Below are positions 54,982-63,685 of a DNA stretch of 64,000 nt, piece by piece. Within the stretch, counting starts at the first letter, position 1, and every line of letters begins with the position of its first letter. Source of the stretch: JAVKMO01 sp031539345 (GTDB lineage: Bacteria > Bacteroidota > Bacteroidia > Chitinophagales > Chitinophagaceae); assembly GCA_031539345.1 (NCBI GenBank), contig JAVKMO010000014.1, forward strand, positions 55,787-119,786, read 5' to 3'. The translations under genes were made by a program, and so were the position numbers. The notes below the pieces were generated by a model, which ran no database searches, was not told the origin of the DNA, and saw nothing but the letters and a program-made list of their open reading frames with translations.

Positions 54982-55863
54982 TTAAAAAATGTAGAATAAA
55001 GACGCACTTGCACGAATAGGATAGCGAAGAAATTGAGAAGATTTTGCCTCTTCGTATCTGTTGTCATAAGAAAGTTCTTTAAAATAAATAATGCAACCCA
55101 ATTGCATGTTTATGCCAAACTTATCTTTTGTGTATTGTGTTCCCCAATAACTGTAAAGCCCCCACTGTGGGTTTAACAAGGTATTTTCAAGGTGTTGGTT
55201 ATGGGTTAAAATGCCAGAAAATAAACGGTAGGCTTCTACCGCAATAAAACTGCCACTGCGTTTGTAAACACTTTTGTGTTGTCTGATGCGTTTTTTTAAA
55301 TTGTAATAATAGCGATACGCCATACTGAGTGTGGGATAAACAGCTGAAGAGGTGATTTCGTCTTGAATAAAACTTTTGTACGCATTACGAATAGGGTTGT
55401 CATAAAACAGTAAAGCACCTTTTACATCAAGGCTATGAGCAATACCTAAACCTTGTTCTAAAGATAAAAAATACTCACTGTCCCAACCAATCCCTACTCC
55501 AGTGCGTACGTATCGCAAATAGGCATAAGCTGTATCATAGTCCCAATAAGAAGTGTCTAAAACAAGGTGTGCTTCATTTAATTTTTTTTTGTTTTCTTTT
55601 GTCAGTAAGCCATTTAATAATCGTGCACCGACGTTTAATTTTTCTTCTTTTTCTGCCTCAACATATGGCGAGAGGCGATTTGATTTATAGTTCTTAAAAA
55701 AGGGATTTTCGCTCGAACCTCGCATTGGCAATGGATTTTTTTGAGGGTAGGCAACACCTACCCATAACAAAAAAAGAGCTTTACAATGACAAAAAACAGG
55801 TGAAAAATAATCCTCTTTAAAATTGAAATAGCAAAAAAAATAATTTGAAAAATGCTTTGACAA
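54982..55863 (-). CDS. Putative outer-membrane protein, paralogue of the neighbouring pseudogene
   Basis: A 293-residue protein, beta-rich with aromatic-terminated strands and a final Phe (ASASLFYIF). The central RYYYNLKKRIRQHKSVYKRSGSFIAVEAYRL and QWGLYSYWGTQYTKDKFGINMQLG suggest a barrel. The N-terminus is odd: only a TTG at 55863 or a nonstandard start is available, and the expected signal peptide (KALFLLWVGVAYPQ) is not preceded by an ATG. Damage to the 5' end is possible. The family is not recognised. Confidence 0.5.
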   Translation of the reverse strand: MSKHFSNYFFCYFNFKEDYFSPVFCHCKALFLLWVGVAYPQKNPLPMRGSSENPFFKNYKSNRLSPYVEAEKEEKLNVGARLLNGLLTKENKKKLNEAHLVLDTSYWDYDTAYAYLRYVRTGVGIGWDSEYFLSLEQGLGIAHSLDVKGALLFYDNPIRNAYKSFIQDEITSSAVYPTLSMAYRYYYNLKKRIRQHKSVYKRSGSFIAVEAYRLFSGILTHNQHLENTLLNPQWGLYSYWGTQYTKDKFGINMQLGCIIYFKELSYDNRYEEAKSSQFLRYPIRASASLFYIF

Positions 55864-55916
55864 TTCATTAATTTATTTTATGTTTTGAATACAATAAATC
55901 GAGCAACACCGCTATA

Positions 55917-55979
55917 TCAGGCCTGTCTGCATAGTTTCCACAACAGCTGTTTGAGTTTGTGATGTGTTTTTCTTGTTTT
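55917..55979 (-). pseudogene. Leftover C-terminal tail of a paralogue of the 52514 gene
   Basis: On the minus strand this reads KTRKTHHKLKQLLWKLCRQA and a stop. It closely resembles the end of the protein at 52514-53056 (KTRKIHRKLKQRLAVLQ). It lies right after the stop codon of the haloperoxidase gene and looks like a duplication or deletion scar. Confidence 0.5.
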
Positions 55980-57313
55980 TATTTCTTCTTTTCTAACTGT
56001 AACTTTTGAGCGATAAATAATCCGATTTTTTTGCCCATTGTATTTCCTTCCTCATTGTCGAATCGATAATGTATGCCGCCGTATAATCTTGACATGGCAG
56101 CTTCTTCCGCAGCCATACGAAAGGATACAATTTGCCGATTAGCAATGCCAAATTCAAGTAATGATGTGTCTATAAAAGAAAATTTTTCACCAAAATGTTT
56201 GGTCATCACTTCTGCAATAGCTGCAGAAATTGTTGCGTGTCCACTAACATAAGAAGGAAAAGGAGGCGTTTGAATAAAGGGATTCCATTCTGTTGAAAGA
56301 TGTTTAGCTATCATTGTTTCTGGTCGCACATAATTTGCATAATATTTTTGTTGCCAACAACTAATAAAGGCATCAAACAAAGCAATAGCACCTTGTGCAA
56401 AAAGTGCGGCTGTTGTATTAAAATTGTCGTTGTTGTGTTTTGCGGCTATGCCAATAATATTCAACCAATGACCTGGTGGAGAGAAACTTTTTGTTGCATA
56501 TCTCACGTGTCCCACAACATGAATTTTAAAAGGATTATCGTCCCAAAAAGAAGCAATATGCTTTTGTTCTGTGGTCAATTGTTCTCCAATAGTTTTCACT
56601 TCTAACAAGGCTTTGTAATACGCACTATTTTTATTTTTCATATCGACAATGGGCGGTGGCGGTGCAGAAAATTGCTTTGCACTGTCTATTATCATCGGTC
56701 GAATTTTAGCCCAATTCGGTTCTACTGCATCCATATATTGTGGTGGTGTTGGCACCCATCTGCTTATTTCGTTTTCTTTAATTGTATATTTTACACCACT
56801 ACGTGTTTGAGCATAAGCATCTTTTTTGCTCCAGCGTAAAATCATCATAACAACACTGTCAGAAAACTCTGTTGTTTGATTGATGGTTTTTTTTGTTAAG
56901 CCTAAACTGTCTGCATCATGAAGAAGAGAATTGTAAACAGTCATCAATGAACCTTCTGGAAATGTTACTGCATTACCAACTTTTACAAGCGATAACAATG
57001 CGGCAAGTTGATAGTTGACCGCTGTAAGATGAGGTAAAGATGGCAGTGCTGGCAAGTGCTTAATTTGTTGGTGAAGGCTATTGAACTGTTTGTCTCCGGC
57101 AGCAACACATTCATAGCCCGCAATACATGCATAGACATAATTGCGTGAAGCTATCATGGGCGGAAAATTATTCATCAGTACAATGTCATTTAATTGCTTG
57201 ACCGTTTTTGAATAAAGGTCTGCACGATTAAAATAGGCGATTGCTTTTGGATTGTCTGTTTGTTGACAAGAAAACAAACAAAATACAAACAATAGAATAC
57301 AAAAATATTTCAT
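55979..57313 (-). CDS. Vanadium-dependent haloperoxidase/PAP2-family lipoprotein
   Basis: A 444-residue protein from ATG 57313 with a lipoprotein signal (ILLFVFCLFSC). The C-terminal third carries the vanadate/phosphate-binding motifs of the PAP2 superfamily: PPFPSYVSGHATISAA and SRLYGGIHYRFDNEEG, plus an upstream Lys/Arg-containing segment (YYANYVRPETMI). It matches the Bacteroidota 'vanadium-dependent haloperoxidase' lipoproteins, whose substrate is unknown. A TTG six codons earlier is rejected in favour of the ATG. Confidence 0.82.
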   Translation of the reverse strand: MKYFCILLFVFCLFSCQQTDNPKAIAYFNRADLYSKTVKQLNDIVLMNNFPPMIASRNYVYACIAGYECVAAGDKQFNSLHQQIKHLPALPSLPHLTAVNYQLAALLSLVKVGNAVTFPEGSLMTVYNSLLHDADSLGLTKKTINQTTEFSDSVVMMILRWSKKDAYAQTRSGVKYTIKENEISRWVPTPPQYMDAVEPNWAKIRPMIIDSAKQFSAPPPPIVDMKNKNSAYYKALLEVKTIGEQLTTEQKHIASFWDDNPFKIHVVGHVRYATKSFSPPGHWLNIIGIAAKHNNDNFNTTAALFAQGAIALFDAFISCWQQKYYANYVRPETMIAKHLSTEWNPFIQTPPFPSYVSGHATISAAIAEVMTKHFGEKFSFIDTSLLEFGIANRQIVSFRMAAEEAAMSRLYGGIHYRFDNEEGNTMGKKIGLFIAQKLQLEKKK

Positions 57314-57349
57314 AGCAAAAGGAGGTTTCAAAACAATTAAAGGTGCGGA

Positions 57350-58108
57350 TTACAGCTCCAAAATAACGGGACAGTGATCAGAAAAAGGGAGTTCAGGGGC
57401 AATGCTCACATTCCTGATTTGTGATTTGAGTGATGCTGAAAGTGCAATATAATCGATACGCCAACCTTTGTTGTTTTGTTTGGCATTCGCACGATAACTC
57501 CACCATGTATATTGGTGCGGATGCGGATTAACTTGTCGCAAACTATCTACAAAACCAAGTGAAAAAAAATCATCCATCCAGGCTCTCTCTTGTGGCAAAA
57601 ATCCACTCGAATTTTTATTACTAACCGGGTCGTGAATATCAATTGGGCGATGACAAATATTAAAGTCTCCAAGAATGATAATGTCCTGAAATTGTTTTTG
57701 TTTTTGTTGGATAAAAGAAAGGTATTCTTTCAAAAATTGCTCTTTGTAAAATTGCCTTTCATCACCACTCGACCCTGAAGGAAAGTATGTATTGATGAGT
57801 AAAAAATTGTCGTATTCGGCTTGTATAACGCGTCCTTCAAAATCACTTTGTGCAAAGCCATTGCCTTTAGTTAAATTTTTAATTGACAGTTTAGATAAAA
57901 TGGCAACGCCGCTATAGCCTTTTTTATTAGCGGCAAATAAAGAAATGGTATAACCCAATTGTTTAATTTGGTCGCAAGGAATTTCAGCCTCTAATGCTTT
58001 TACTTCTTGCAAACAAACAATGTCATAATCATTGTTTTGCAACCATTCTATAAACCCTTTTTTGATACCTGCACGAATGCCATTGATGTTGTAAGTAACA
58101 ATTTTCAT
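57350..58108 (-). CDS. xth: Exodeoxyribonuclease III
   Basis: A 252-residue enzyme of the exonuclease III/AP endonuclease family. Motifs present are ITYNINGIRAG-like TYNINGIRAGIKKGFIEWL, CLQEVKA with the metal-binding Glu, GYSGVAIL, NTYFPSGS, LGDFNICHRPID and a final SDHCPV. It acts at abasic sites and degrades one strand of duplex DNA in base-excision repair. Confidence 0.93.
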   Translation of the reverse strand: MKIVTYNINGIRAGIKKGFIEWLQNNDYDIVCLQEVKALEAEIPCDQIKQLGYTISLFAANKKGYSGVAILSKLSIKNLTKGNGFAQSDFEGRVIQAEYDNFLLINTYFPSGSSGDERQFYKEQFLKEYLSFIQQKQKQFQDIIILGDFNICHRPIDIHDPVSNKNSSGFLPQERAWMDDFFSLGFVDSLRQVNPHPHQYTWWSYRANAKQNNKGWRIDYIALSASLKSQIRNVSIAPELPFSDHCPVILEL

Positions 58109-58158
58109 ATTGAATGTTTACAAATGTTGACGAAAAATAAAATCAGATGAATTTTGTT

Positions 58159-59037
58159 TTATACATCACAAAGACGAATTGCCTTTTTGAGGGCATCGAT
58201 TTTTGCTTGTTTAGTTTTGCCTGTAGGTAGAAATTCTTGTGCAACATATCCTTGAAAACCTGTCGCGAGAATGGCTTTCATAATGGCTGGATAAAATAGT
58301 TCTTGCGTATCGTCAATTTCATTTCTTCCAGGCACGCCTGCCGTATGATAGTGTCCAAAGTGTTGATGGTGATTTTGAATGGTGCGAATAATATCGCCTT
58401 CGCTAATTTGCATGTGGTAAATGTCGTACAACAATTTAAAATTTGGCGACCCTAACCGCTTACACAATTCTATACCCCACGCACTGTTATCACACATATA
58501 ATCGGGGTGATTGATTTTGCTATTAAAGAGTTCCATTTGTATAATGACGCCTTTTTTTTCTGCAAGGGATAAAATTTTTTGTAAGCCAATCACACAATTT
58601 TTCAAACCAGTTTCATCATCCATACCATTTTTATTTCCACTAAAACAAATCAGGTTTTGATATTTGGCGGTTGCAACAAGGTCTATATGTTCAAGGTAAT
58701 TTTTAATGAGTGTGCTATGATATTCCGTGTTATTCCAACCTTGTGTAAGACTAATTTCTGCCCCATTACACATTGAAGAGTGAATGCCGTATTTTTTTAA
58801 TAAATGCCATTCTTTAGGTCCAATTAAATCAATTGCTGAAAAGCCAATTTCTTTTACCAGCTGACACAATTCCTCTATCTGTAAAAAATCATACGTCCAT
58901 CTACATACGGAGTGATGAATATTGTTTTTGAATGACGATTGCACTTTTACGCCTTCGGATAAAAGTTGTAAAGGGTGAAGCAATGTTGCACCAACAGTTC
59001 CAGCAATCATTTGTTGTAAGGCTTTTTTTCTGTTCAT
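58159..59037 (-). CDS. Hydroxypyruvate isomerase-like TIM-barrel protein
   Basis: A 292-residue protein of the AP-endonuclease-2/xylose-isomerase-like TIM-barrel family. It begins with a twin-arginine-like or weak signal segment (NRKKALQQMIAGTVGATLL). Motifs are KNCVIGLQKIL, the Glu-containing IQMELFNSKINHPDYMCD, KLLYDIYHMQISEGD, GHYHTAGVPGRNEID and a conserved GFQGYVAQEFLP. It matches hydroxypyruvate isomerase (Hyi) proteins; the true substrate may be another ketose. Confidence 0.78.
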   Translation of the reverse strand: MNRKKALQQMIAGTVGATLLHPLQLLSEGVKVQSSFKNNIHHSVCRWTYDFLQIEELCQLVKEIGFSAIDLIGPKEWHLLKKYGIHSSMCNGAEISLTQGWNNTEYHSTLIKNYLEHIDLVATAKYQNLICFSGNKNGMDDETGLKNCVIGLQKILSLAEKKGVIIQMELFNSKINHPDYMCDNSAWGIELCKRLGSPNFKLLYDIYHMQISEGDIIRTIQNHHQHFGHYHTAGVPGRNEIDDTQELFYPAIMKAILATGFQGYVAQEFLPTGKTKQAKIDALKKAIRLCDV

Positions 59038-59081
59038 ACAAAGAAGAAAAAAATGAATAAAAAAATATTTAGACTACTCTC

Positions 59082-59945
59082 CTATTGCAATTTTCCCCAG
59101 TATAAAGCAAAATAAACAATAGGCAGATTGATATATGTTGTAAACATTACGCGCCTTGCACTTGCTGCATTTCTATTCCGATAAAGTTGAAAACTTTGGT
59201 AACACAAGGCAACATTTGCAAGCAAAATGACGAGGGCTGCTGGCAGAGTACACATTCCTATCAAATAAGGTAAAAAGCCGATAGGAAAAAGCAAAAGCGT
59301 ATAAATGAGTGACTGCAAAGCGGCATATTGACTTTTACCATCTTTGCTTGGAAGCAATTTAAATCCTGCTTTTGTATAGTCTTCGTGGGCTAACCATGCA
59401 ATTGCCCAAAAATGAGGAAACTGCCAGAAAAATTGAAATAAAAATAAAATCCATCCTCCCAATAACAATTGAGGCTCTCCTGCTAACCAACCAATCATAC
59501 AAGGTAATGCACCAGGAATTGCACCTATAAAAACGGCTAATGAATTGATTTTTTTAAATGGTGTATAAACCCAAGCATAAGACGCAAGGCTTAATAAGGC
59601 AACAAGTACTGTTGAAGAATTAAAAAAATAATACAAAATAAATGACCCCGAAAAAGCTGTAGCAAAAGCAAAAAACTGTGCTTCAATAAGGCTCATTTCT
59701 TTTGATGCTAAAGGGCGTTTTGCCGTTCTTTCCATTAAAGCATCGCTGTCTCTTTCTATAATTTGATTGAGCGAATTAGCACTTGCTGTAATTAAAAATC
59801 CACCCAAACTCAACCAACCAATTAAGTTCCATTCTAATTGTAAATTTTCTACCAATACATAACTCATCACGGCAGAAAAAACAACAAGAAAACTCAAATT
59901 GAATTTTACTAAAGCATAATACTGCTTAAATTTTGAACGCATCAT
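59082..59945 (-). CDS. ctaB: Protohaem IX farnesyltransferase (haem O synthase)
   Basis: A 287-residue polytopic enzyme of the UbiA superfamily that farnesylates haem b to haem O for terminal oxidases. The prenyl-diphosphate-binding region NSLNQIIERDSDALMERTAKRPL is the family signature, and FWQFPHFWAIAWLAHEDY is the second conserved loop. It starts five bases after the desaturase gene on the same strand. No oxidase genes are adjacent. Confidence 0.93.
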   Translation of the reverse strand: MMRSKFKQYYALVKFNLSFLVVFSAVMSYVLVENLQLEWNLIGWLSLGGFLITASANSLNQIIERDSDALMERTAKRPLASKEMSLIEAQFFAFATAFSGSFILYYFFNSSTVLVALLSLASYAWVYTPFKKINSLAVFIGAIPGALPCMIGWLAGEPQLLLGGWILFLFQFFWQFPHFWAIAWLAHEDYTKAGFKLLPSKDGKSQYAALQSLIYTLLLFPIGFLPYLIGMCTLPAALVILLANVALCYQSFQLYRNRNAASARRVMFTTYINLPIVYFALYWGKLQ

Positions 59946-59950
59946 AAGTA

Positions 59951-61027
59951 TTAAGCAATTGCTCTTCCCATATTATACAAAAACAAAATGTGGGCACGAA
60001 CTGCAAGTCCCATTGTTTTGTATTCGGTGTATTGAACGTTCCATTCTTTGCAAATTTGTTTTACAATTTTGTTGATGTGGGGATAATGGATATGTGATAT
60101 TTTTGGGAATAGATGATGTTCTACTTGAAAATTTAATCCACCAACATACCAAGACAACAATTTGTTGCCTGTGCCAAAGTTAGCAGTTGTTTTAATTTGA
60201 TGGATAGCAAATTCATCTTCTAATAAACCTGACGTTTCATTCGGTTGTAAAAAAGAAGTCCCTTCTACAGTATGTGCCAATTGAAAAACAATACTTAAAA
60301 TAAACCCTGCAACAAATGTAAACATAAGATAGCCAACTAAGAATTTCAGAAAGCCGAATTGTACAATAGGAATGATTATGAACACAGAGTAGTACAAAGT
60401 TTTCATGGTGAAAAAATAAACGTAATCTGCTGTGGTCATTTTTTTTAACGGCGTAACTCCAATTTGTTTGCTGAAGATTTTTTTAAAATCAGAAATAAAT
60501 ACCCAAAACAGATAAAGCAAACAATACAAAAACCAAAAATAAAAATGCTGGTAGCGATGGAAAGAATATTGCTTTTGTTCTCTGCTCATACGCATAAACG
60601 GCTTAATGTCAATGTCGTCATCTAAACCTTCGATATTCGTATAAGTATGGTGTAAAATGTTGTGTTTGATGTTCCACATAAAACTACTTCCTCCTAAAAA
60701 ATCTAAAGTTGCAGCAGCAATTTTATTGATTGTGCGATTCGTACTAAAGCTACCATGAGCACCATCGTGCATCACATTAAAACCAATAGAAGAAAGAATG
60801 ATGCCAAGCAAAACGCAAAGACCAATGCTCACCCAAGTTGTTTGTACAATAAAAATTAAAAACGTATAGGTTGTGAAAAAGGCTAACAGCAAAAAGATGG
60901 CTTTTGAATACAATTTAAAATTGCCTGTGGGCAAAGTTTTTGCTTGTTCAAAATATTCGTTTACGCGCTTTTTTAATTCAGCTTGAATGGACGGATTGAC
61001 GTGAGGAAATTTTACACTTAAAGCCAT
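59951..61027 (-). CDS. Membrane fatty acid desaturase
   Basis: A 358-residue integral membrane di-iron desaturase. The three histidine boxes are HDGAHG, HNILHHTYTN (with HH) and QVEHHLFPKISH. The N-terminal basic segment is typical of acyl-lipid/acyl-CoA delta-5/6-like desaturases of Bacteroidota, and the cytochrome b5 domain is absent. It probably introduces a double bond for membrane fluidity. Confidence 0.9.
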   Translation of the reverse strand: MALSVKFPHVNPSIQAELKKRVNEYFEQAKTLPTGNFKLYSKAIFLLLAFFTTYTFLIFIVQTTWVSIGLCVLLGIILSSIGFNVMHDGAHGSFSTNRTINKIAAATLDFLGGSSFMWNIKHNILHHTYTNIEGLDDDIDIKPFMRMSREQKQYSFHRYQHFYFWFLYCLLYLFWVFISDFKKIFSKQIGVTPLKKMTTADYVYFFTMKTLYYSVFIIIPIVQFGFLKFLVGYLMFTFVAGFILSIVFQLAHTVEGTSFLQPNETSGLLEDEFAIHQIKTTANFGTGNKLLSWYVGGLNFQVEHHLFPKISHIHYPHINKIVKQICKEWNVQYTEYKTMGLAVRAHILFLYNMGRAIA

Positions 61028-61128
61028 TGAATAGATATTTTAATATGGTGAAGAGATATTGATGAATTGGAAAACTACATTTTTAAAATTAAAAAATACG
61101 CAATATTAAATCAACAAAAAAATAAAAA

Positions 61129-61623
61129 TTATTTTCTGCCAAAATCGTCTTGCACACGCACAATGTCTTTCTCATCAGATAAATGTGCGACATTCGTATG
61201 TTGCCAAATTTCTGCAACAATAGCGGCTTTTTCTAAACCGATCAAACGGTGTCGTTGCTCTTGTTCTAATACAATAATTTGATTTTTTTCATAGGTCGTA
61301 ATTTGCTCTTCGATATCGGTAAAACTTGTTGCAACGTTTACTTTTCCAACAAGCACTTTCCAAATTTCTGAACGCCGATGGTGATATTGCCATGACAAGC
61401 GTTTGCCTGGAAATACAATTAAAAATTTTGGACTCAAAGGTTGATTCTTATGTCGAGTAAGAAGTTGTGGCGGCGCATCGTTAAAAAATGCGGCAACAAA
61501 TTTTGTTAAGTCTTTGGGGTTAATCACCAAAAAACCTCCCCAAGGTTTTTCAAGCTCTTCGTGTGCAATTGTAATCTGATGCTGATGTAAAATTTGTTTG
61601 GCTTGGTCAAAAATGCTTTTCAT
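61129..61623 (-). CDS. Cupin, phosphomannose-isomerase type II-like
   Basis: A 164-residue single-domain cupin starting at ATG 61623. The arrangement HHRRSEIWKVLVGKVNVATS, ILEQEQRHRLIGLE, EIWQHTNVAHLSDEKDIVRVQDDFGR matches the C-terminal cupin of type II mannose-6-phosphate isomerases; the nucleotidyltransferase half is absent. The metal-ligand His residues appear to be present. Function as a stand-alone sugar-phosphate isomerase or a regulator cannot be resolved. Confidence 0.75.
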   Translation of the reverse strand: MKSIFDQAKQILHQHQITIAHEELEKPWGGFLVINPKDLTKFVAAFFNDAPPQLLTRHKNQPLSPKFLIVFPGKRLSWQYHHRRSEIWKVLVGKVNVATSFTDIEEQITTYEKNQIIVLEQEQRHRLIGLEKAAIVAEIWQHTNVAHLSDEKDIVRVQDDFGRK

Positions 61624-61646
61624 AACAATAAAAAAATTAAAAAGAA

Positions 61647-62795
61647 TTAACAATGACAAAGTTGAATATAAGTTTCAAATTCTGCTTGATATGCTTTGGG
61701 AATAAAGCGTTTTATGCTTAAAAAGAAAGTATAAAGAAAATCTATATTGGTGATTGGCTGAATAAAAAATGGTTGCGGAATTTTAGCGTCCAAATCTCTT
61801 TCAAACACATGTAATTGTATGTTGTTTGCAAGTTTTTTTTTCTGTTGTTGAAAAGGAACAATCGCCACAATTTCGTGTTTATGAGGATAGTACAAATAAT
61901 TTTTTGCTGGGTTCGTTTTGTCTTTGATATATAAAAAAAGATTATTCGCCTTCGCTTGCGTATTGATTTTGTGTTCTTCTTGTTGTAAAAATTCTACGCC
62001 TACAATATGTGCTTCTTGATGAGAGTTGGTATCATTACTCATCAAATTTTTCATCAACAATAAATAAGGCAAATAATGCAAGGTGCGTTGGTTAAAAAGG
62101 TGATTGAAAAAGAAGTGTTGAAAATTGATTTCCTTGTTACTTTCTGGCAAACCCGTAATTTTTATTCGCTGCCCTTCTTCCAAAATTTTAAAAAAATAAT
62201 TGTCAGGAACTTGTACATAACGCAAAATGGTATCTTGATTTAACGGTATGCCAATGCGTTGAGGTTCTAAAGACACCACGCCATATTCTGCAAGGGTTTT
62301 CAGGTTAAGATCAACCATTAACAAACAATGAAAAATGGATAAAGCTTTTAGGGGATTATCCTCAAAATTTATGAAAAATTCAGTCCTGTTTTTCACCTGT
62401 TGTTGATATCGATGGAATTTTTCTATCGTAAAATAATCTGTATCATCAACACAATAAACATGGGCTAAATCGAGTAAGCATTCAACAATGTGTTGTGCCG
62501 AAAATTGCTTTTGTTGTCGAACCGTTTTTTGAATAATTTGTTTTACAGCATTTGTTTTTAAACCGTGAATAGCTTGTTCTATAGCTGCAAAATGGGCTTG
62601 ATTTTTCGCAAAATATTTTTGTTCTTCCAAATAGGCAACAACATTGCCCGGTAGCGAAATGATTTTTTTTTGAATTTCCGCAATCACGTCTTGATCGTCA
62701 TCATTGAGCAAAATCAGCAACAGGTCGAGTTCTTTTTCTAATGCGTCTTCTGTTTTTCTTTTTACTGGCTGTTGTTTTTCTTTTTGTGTTACCAT
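61647..62795 (-). CDS. Unrecognised cytoplasmic protein (weak SirB1-like N-terminus)
   Basis: A 382-residue protein without signal peptide or membrane segments. The first 70 residues, LEKELDLLLILLNDDDQDVIAEIQKKII, resemble the helical start of SirB1/transglutaminase-like proteins, and DNPLKALSIFHCLLMVDLNL recalls their linker. No catalytic Cys-His-Asp triad is evident, so the relation is uncertain. It is Gln/Lys/Asn-rich and starts immediately upstream of the cupin gene. Confidence 0.45.
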   Translation of the reverse strand: MVTQKEKQQPVKRKTEDALEKELDLLLILLNDDDQDVIAEIQKKIISLPGNVVAYLEEQKYFAKNQAHFAAIEQAIHGLKTNAVKQIIQKTVRQQKQFSAQHIVECLLDLAHVYCVDDTDYFTIEKFHRYQQQVKNRTEFFINFEDNPLKALSIFHCLLMVDLNLKTLAEYGVVSLEPQRIGIPLNQDTILRYVQVPDNYFFKILEEGQRIKITGLPESNKEINFQHFFFNHLFNQRTLHYLPYLLLMKNLMSNDTNSHQEAHIVGVEFLQQEEHKINTQAKANNLFLYIKDKTNPAKNYLYYPHKHEIVAIVPFQQQKKKLANNIQLHVFERDLDAKIPQPFFIQPITNIDFLYTFFLSIKRFIPKAYQAEFETYIQLCHC

Positions 62796-63077
62796 AACGA
62801 TAAATTAAAAATGAATGTTGTAACGCGAATGGAAGTAAAAATAGGCTTTCGTGTGATAATTTATTTTTTTTGTTTCCCCATAAATAAGATTTTATTGTTT
62901 GTTATTTATGATTTAGAAGCATTAGTGTCCAATAAAAGTAAGCCGTAATTTTTCAATTACGGCTTACTTTGTAGGTTTATATTAAGTCCATTACACAACT
63001 ATTTTTCAAGAATATAAAATTGATTAGCGAGAAAATAATTTATTGTAAAGCATTACCGCCATCAAACAATCTATTTT
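62796..63077. other. Divergent spacer with an unassigned terminator
   Basis: AT-rich sequence between a leftward gene start (62795) and the decayed transposase (63078). The only strong structure is the hairpin at 62935-62970. No gene is supported, although a gene lost from here would explain the terminator. Confidence 0.45.
62935..62970. terminator. Symmetric rho-independent-type hairpin
   Basis: The 16-base arms AAAGTAAGCCGTAATT and AATTACGGCTTACTTT form a perfect stem with a TTTC loop. The A/T-tracts at the ends suit a bidirectional terminator. No gene with its 3' end here is seen on either side, so it may be orphaned. Confidence 0.65.
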
Positions 63078-63567
63078 ATGAAACAAGCCTTTAATACTGA
63101 ACTTGCGGACATTCGGTGTCAAAAAGAAAAATCAATACAATTAATTGTCAATTGGGATATTATTGCTTTAAAATTAGGCAGGTTATATGCACAAGGTCAA
63201 AGGCATATTCGTTGCCCGTCGTATTAAGGCTTATTGTTATGTAAAAATTACCTTATTACAAACGTGGTATAATATGAGCAATTATGAAGATGAAGATGCG
63301 GTTAATGATAGAATTTCATTTTCTCAATTTGTCGATTTAAGCCTTGATGAAAACAGCCGTTAAAAGTAAAGCCTTAACAGAAATGGAGATTAAGTTTAAT
63401 CAAATTGTAAGTAAAACAAGATGCAAAATTGAACGCACTTTTTGGGTATGGTGGTCTGGTTTGGTGCAAGAAAGGTAATATATGTAGGCTTGGCGAAAAC
63501 AAATTTGTAACATCTTATTGAAACCATCGCATTTAATCTATACAGAAGTCCTAAGATGATTATGTAA
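63078..63567 (+). pseudogene. Decayed IS5-family transposase
   Basis: Fragments of one transposase are spread over frames: an N-terminal part (FNTELADIRCQKEKSIQLIV and LKLGRLYAQGQ), a segment after a frameshift near 63228 (KITLLQTWYNMSNYEDEDAVNDRISFSQFVDLSLDE), then a C-terminal part (FNQIVSKTRCKIERTFW, and VGLAKTNL through FNLYRSPKMIM). Frameshifts and a missing middle, which would hold most of the DDE domain, leave about half the usual length. It is a degenerate IS copy. Confidence 0.8.
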
Positions 63568-63685
63568 CAACTTTAAACTAACCCCTCAGCCTCTTCTCAA
63601 ATAACCTCAAAAGAACAATACTATCAGAATTCTTTGCAAACCCTATTGTAAAGGAATAAAATAATTTTATAAGAAAAAATATTTT

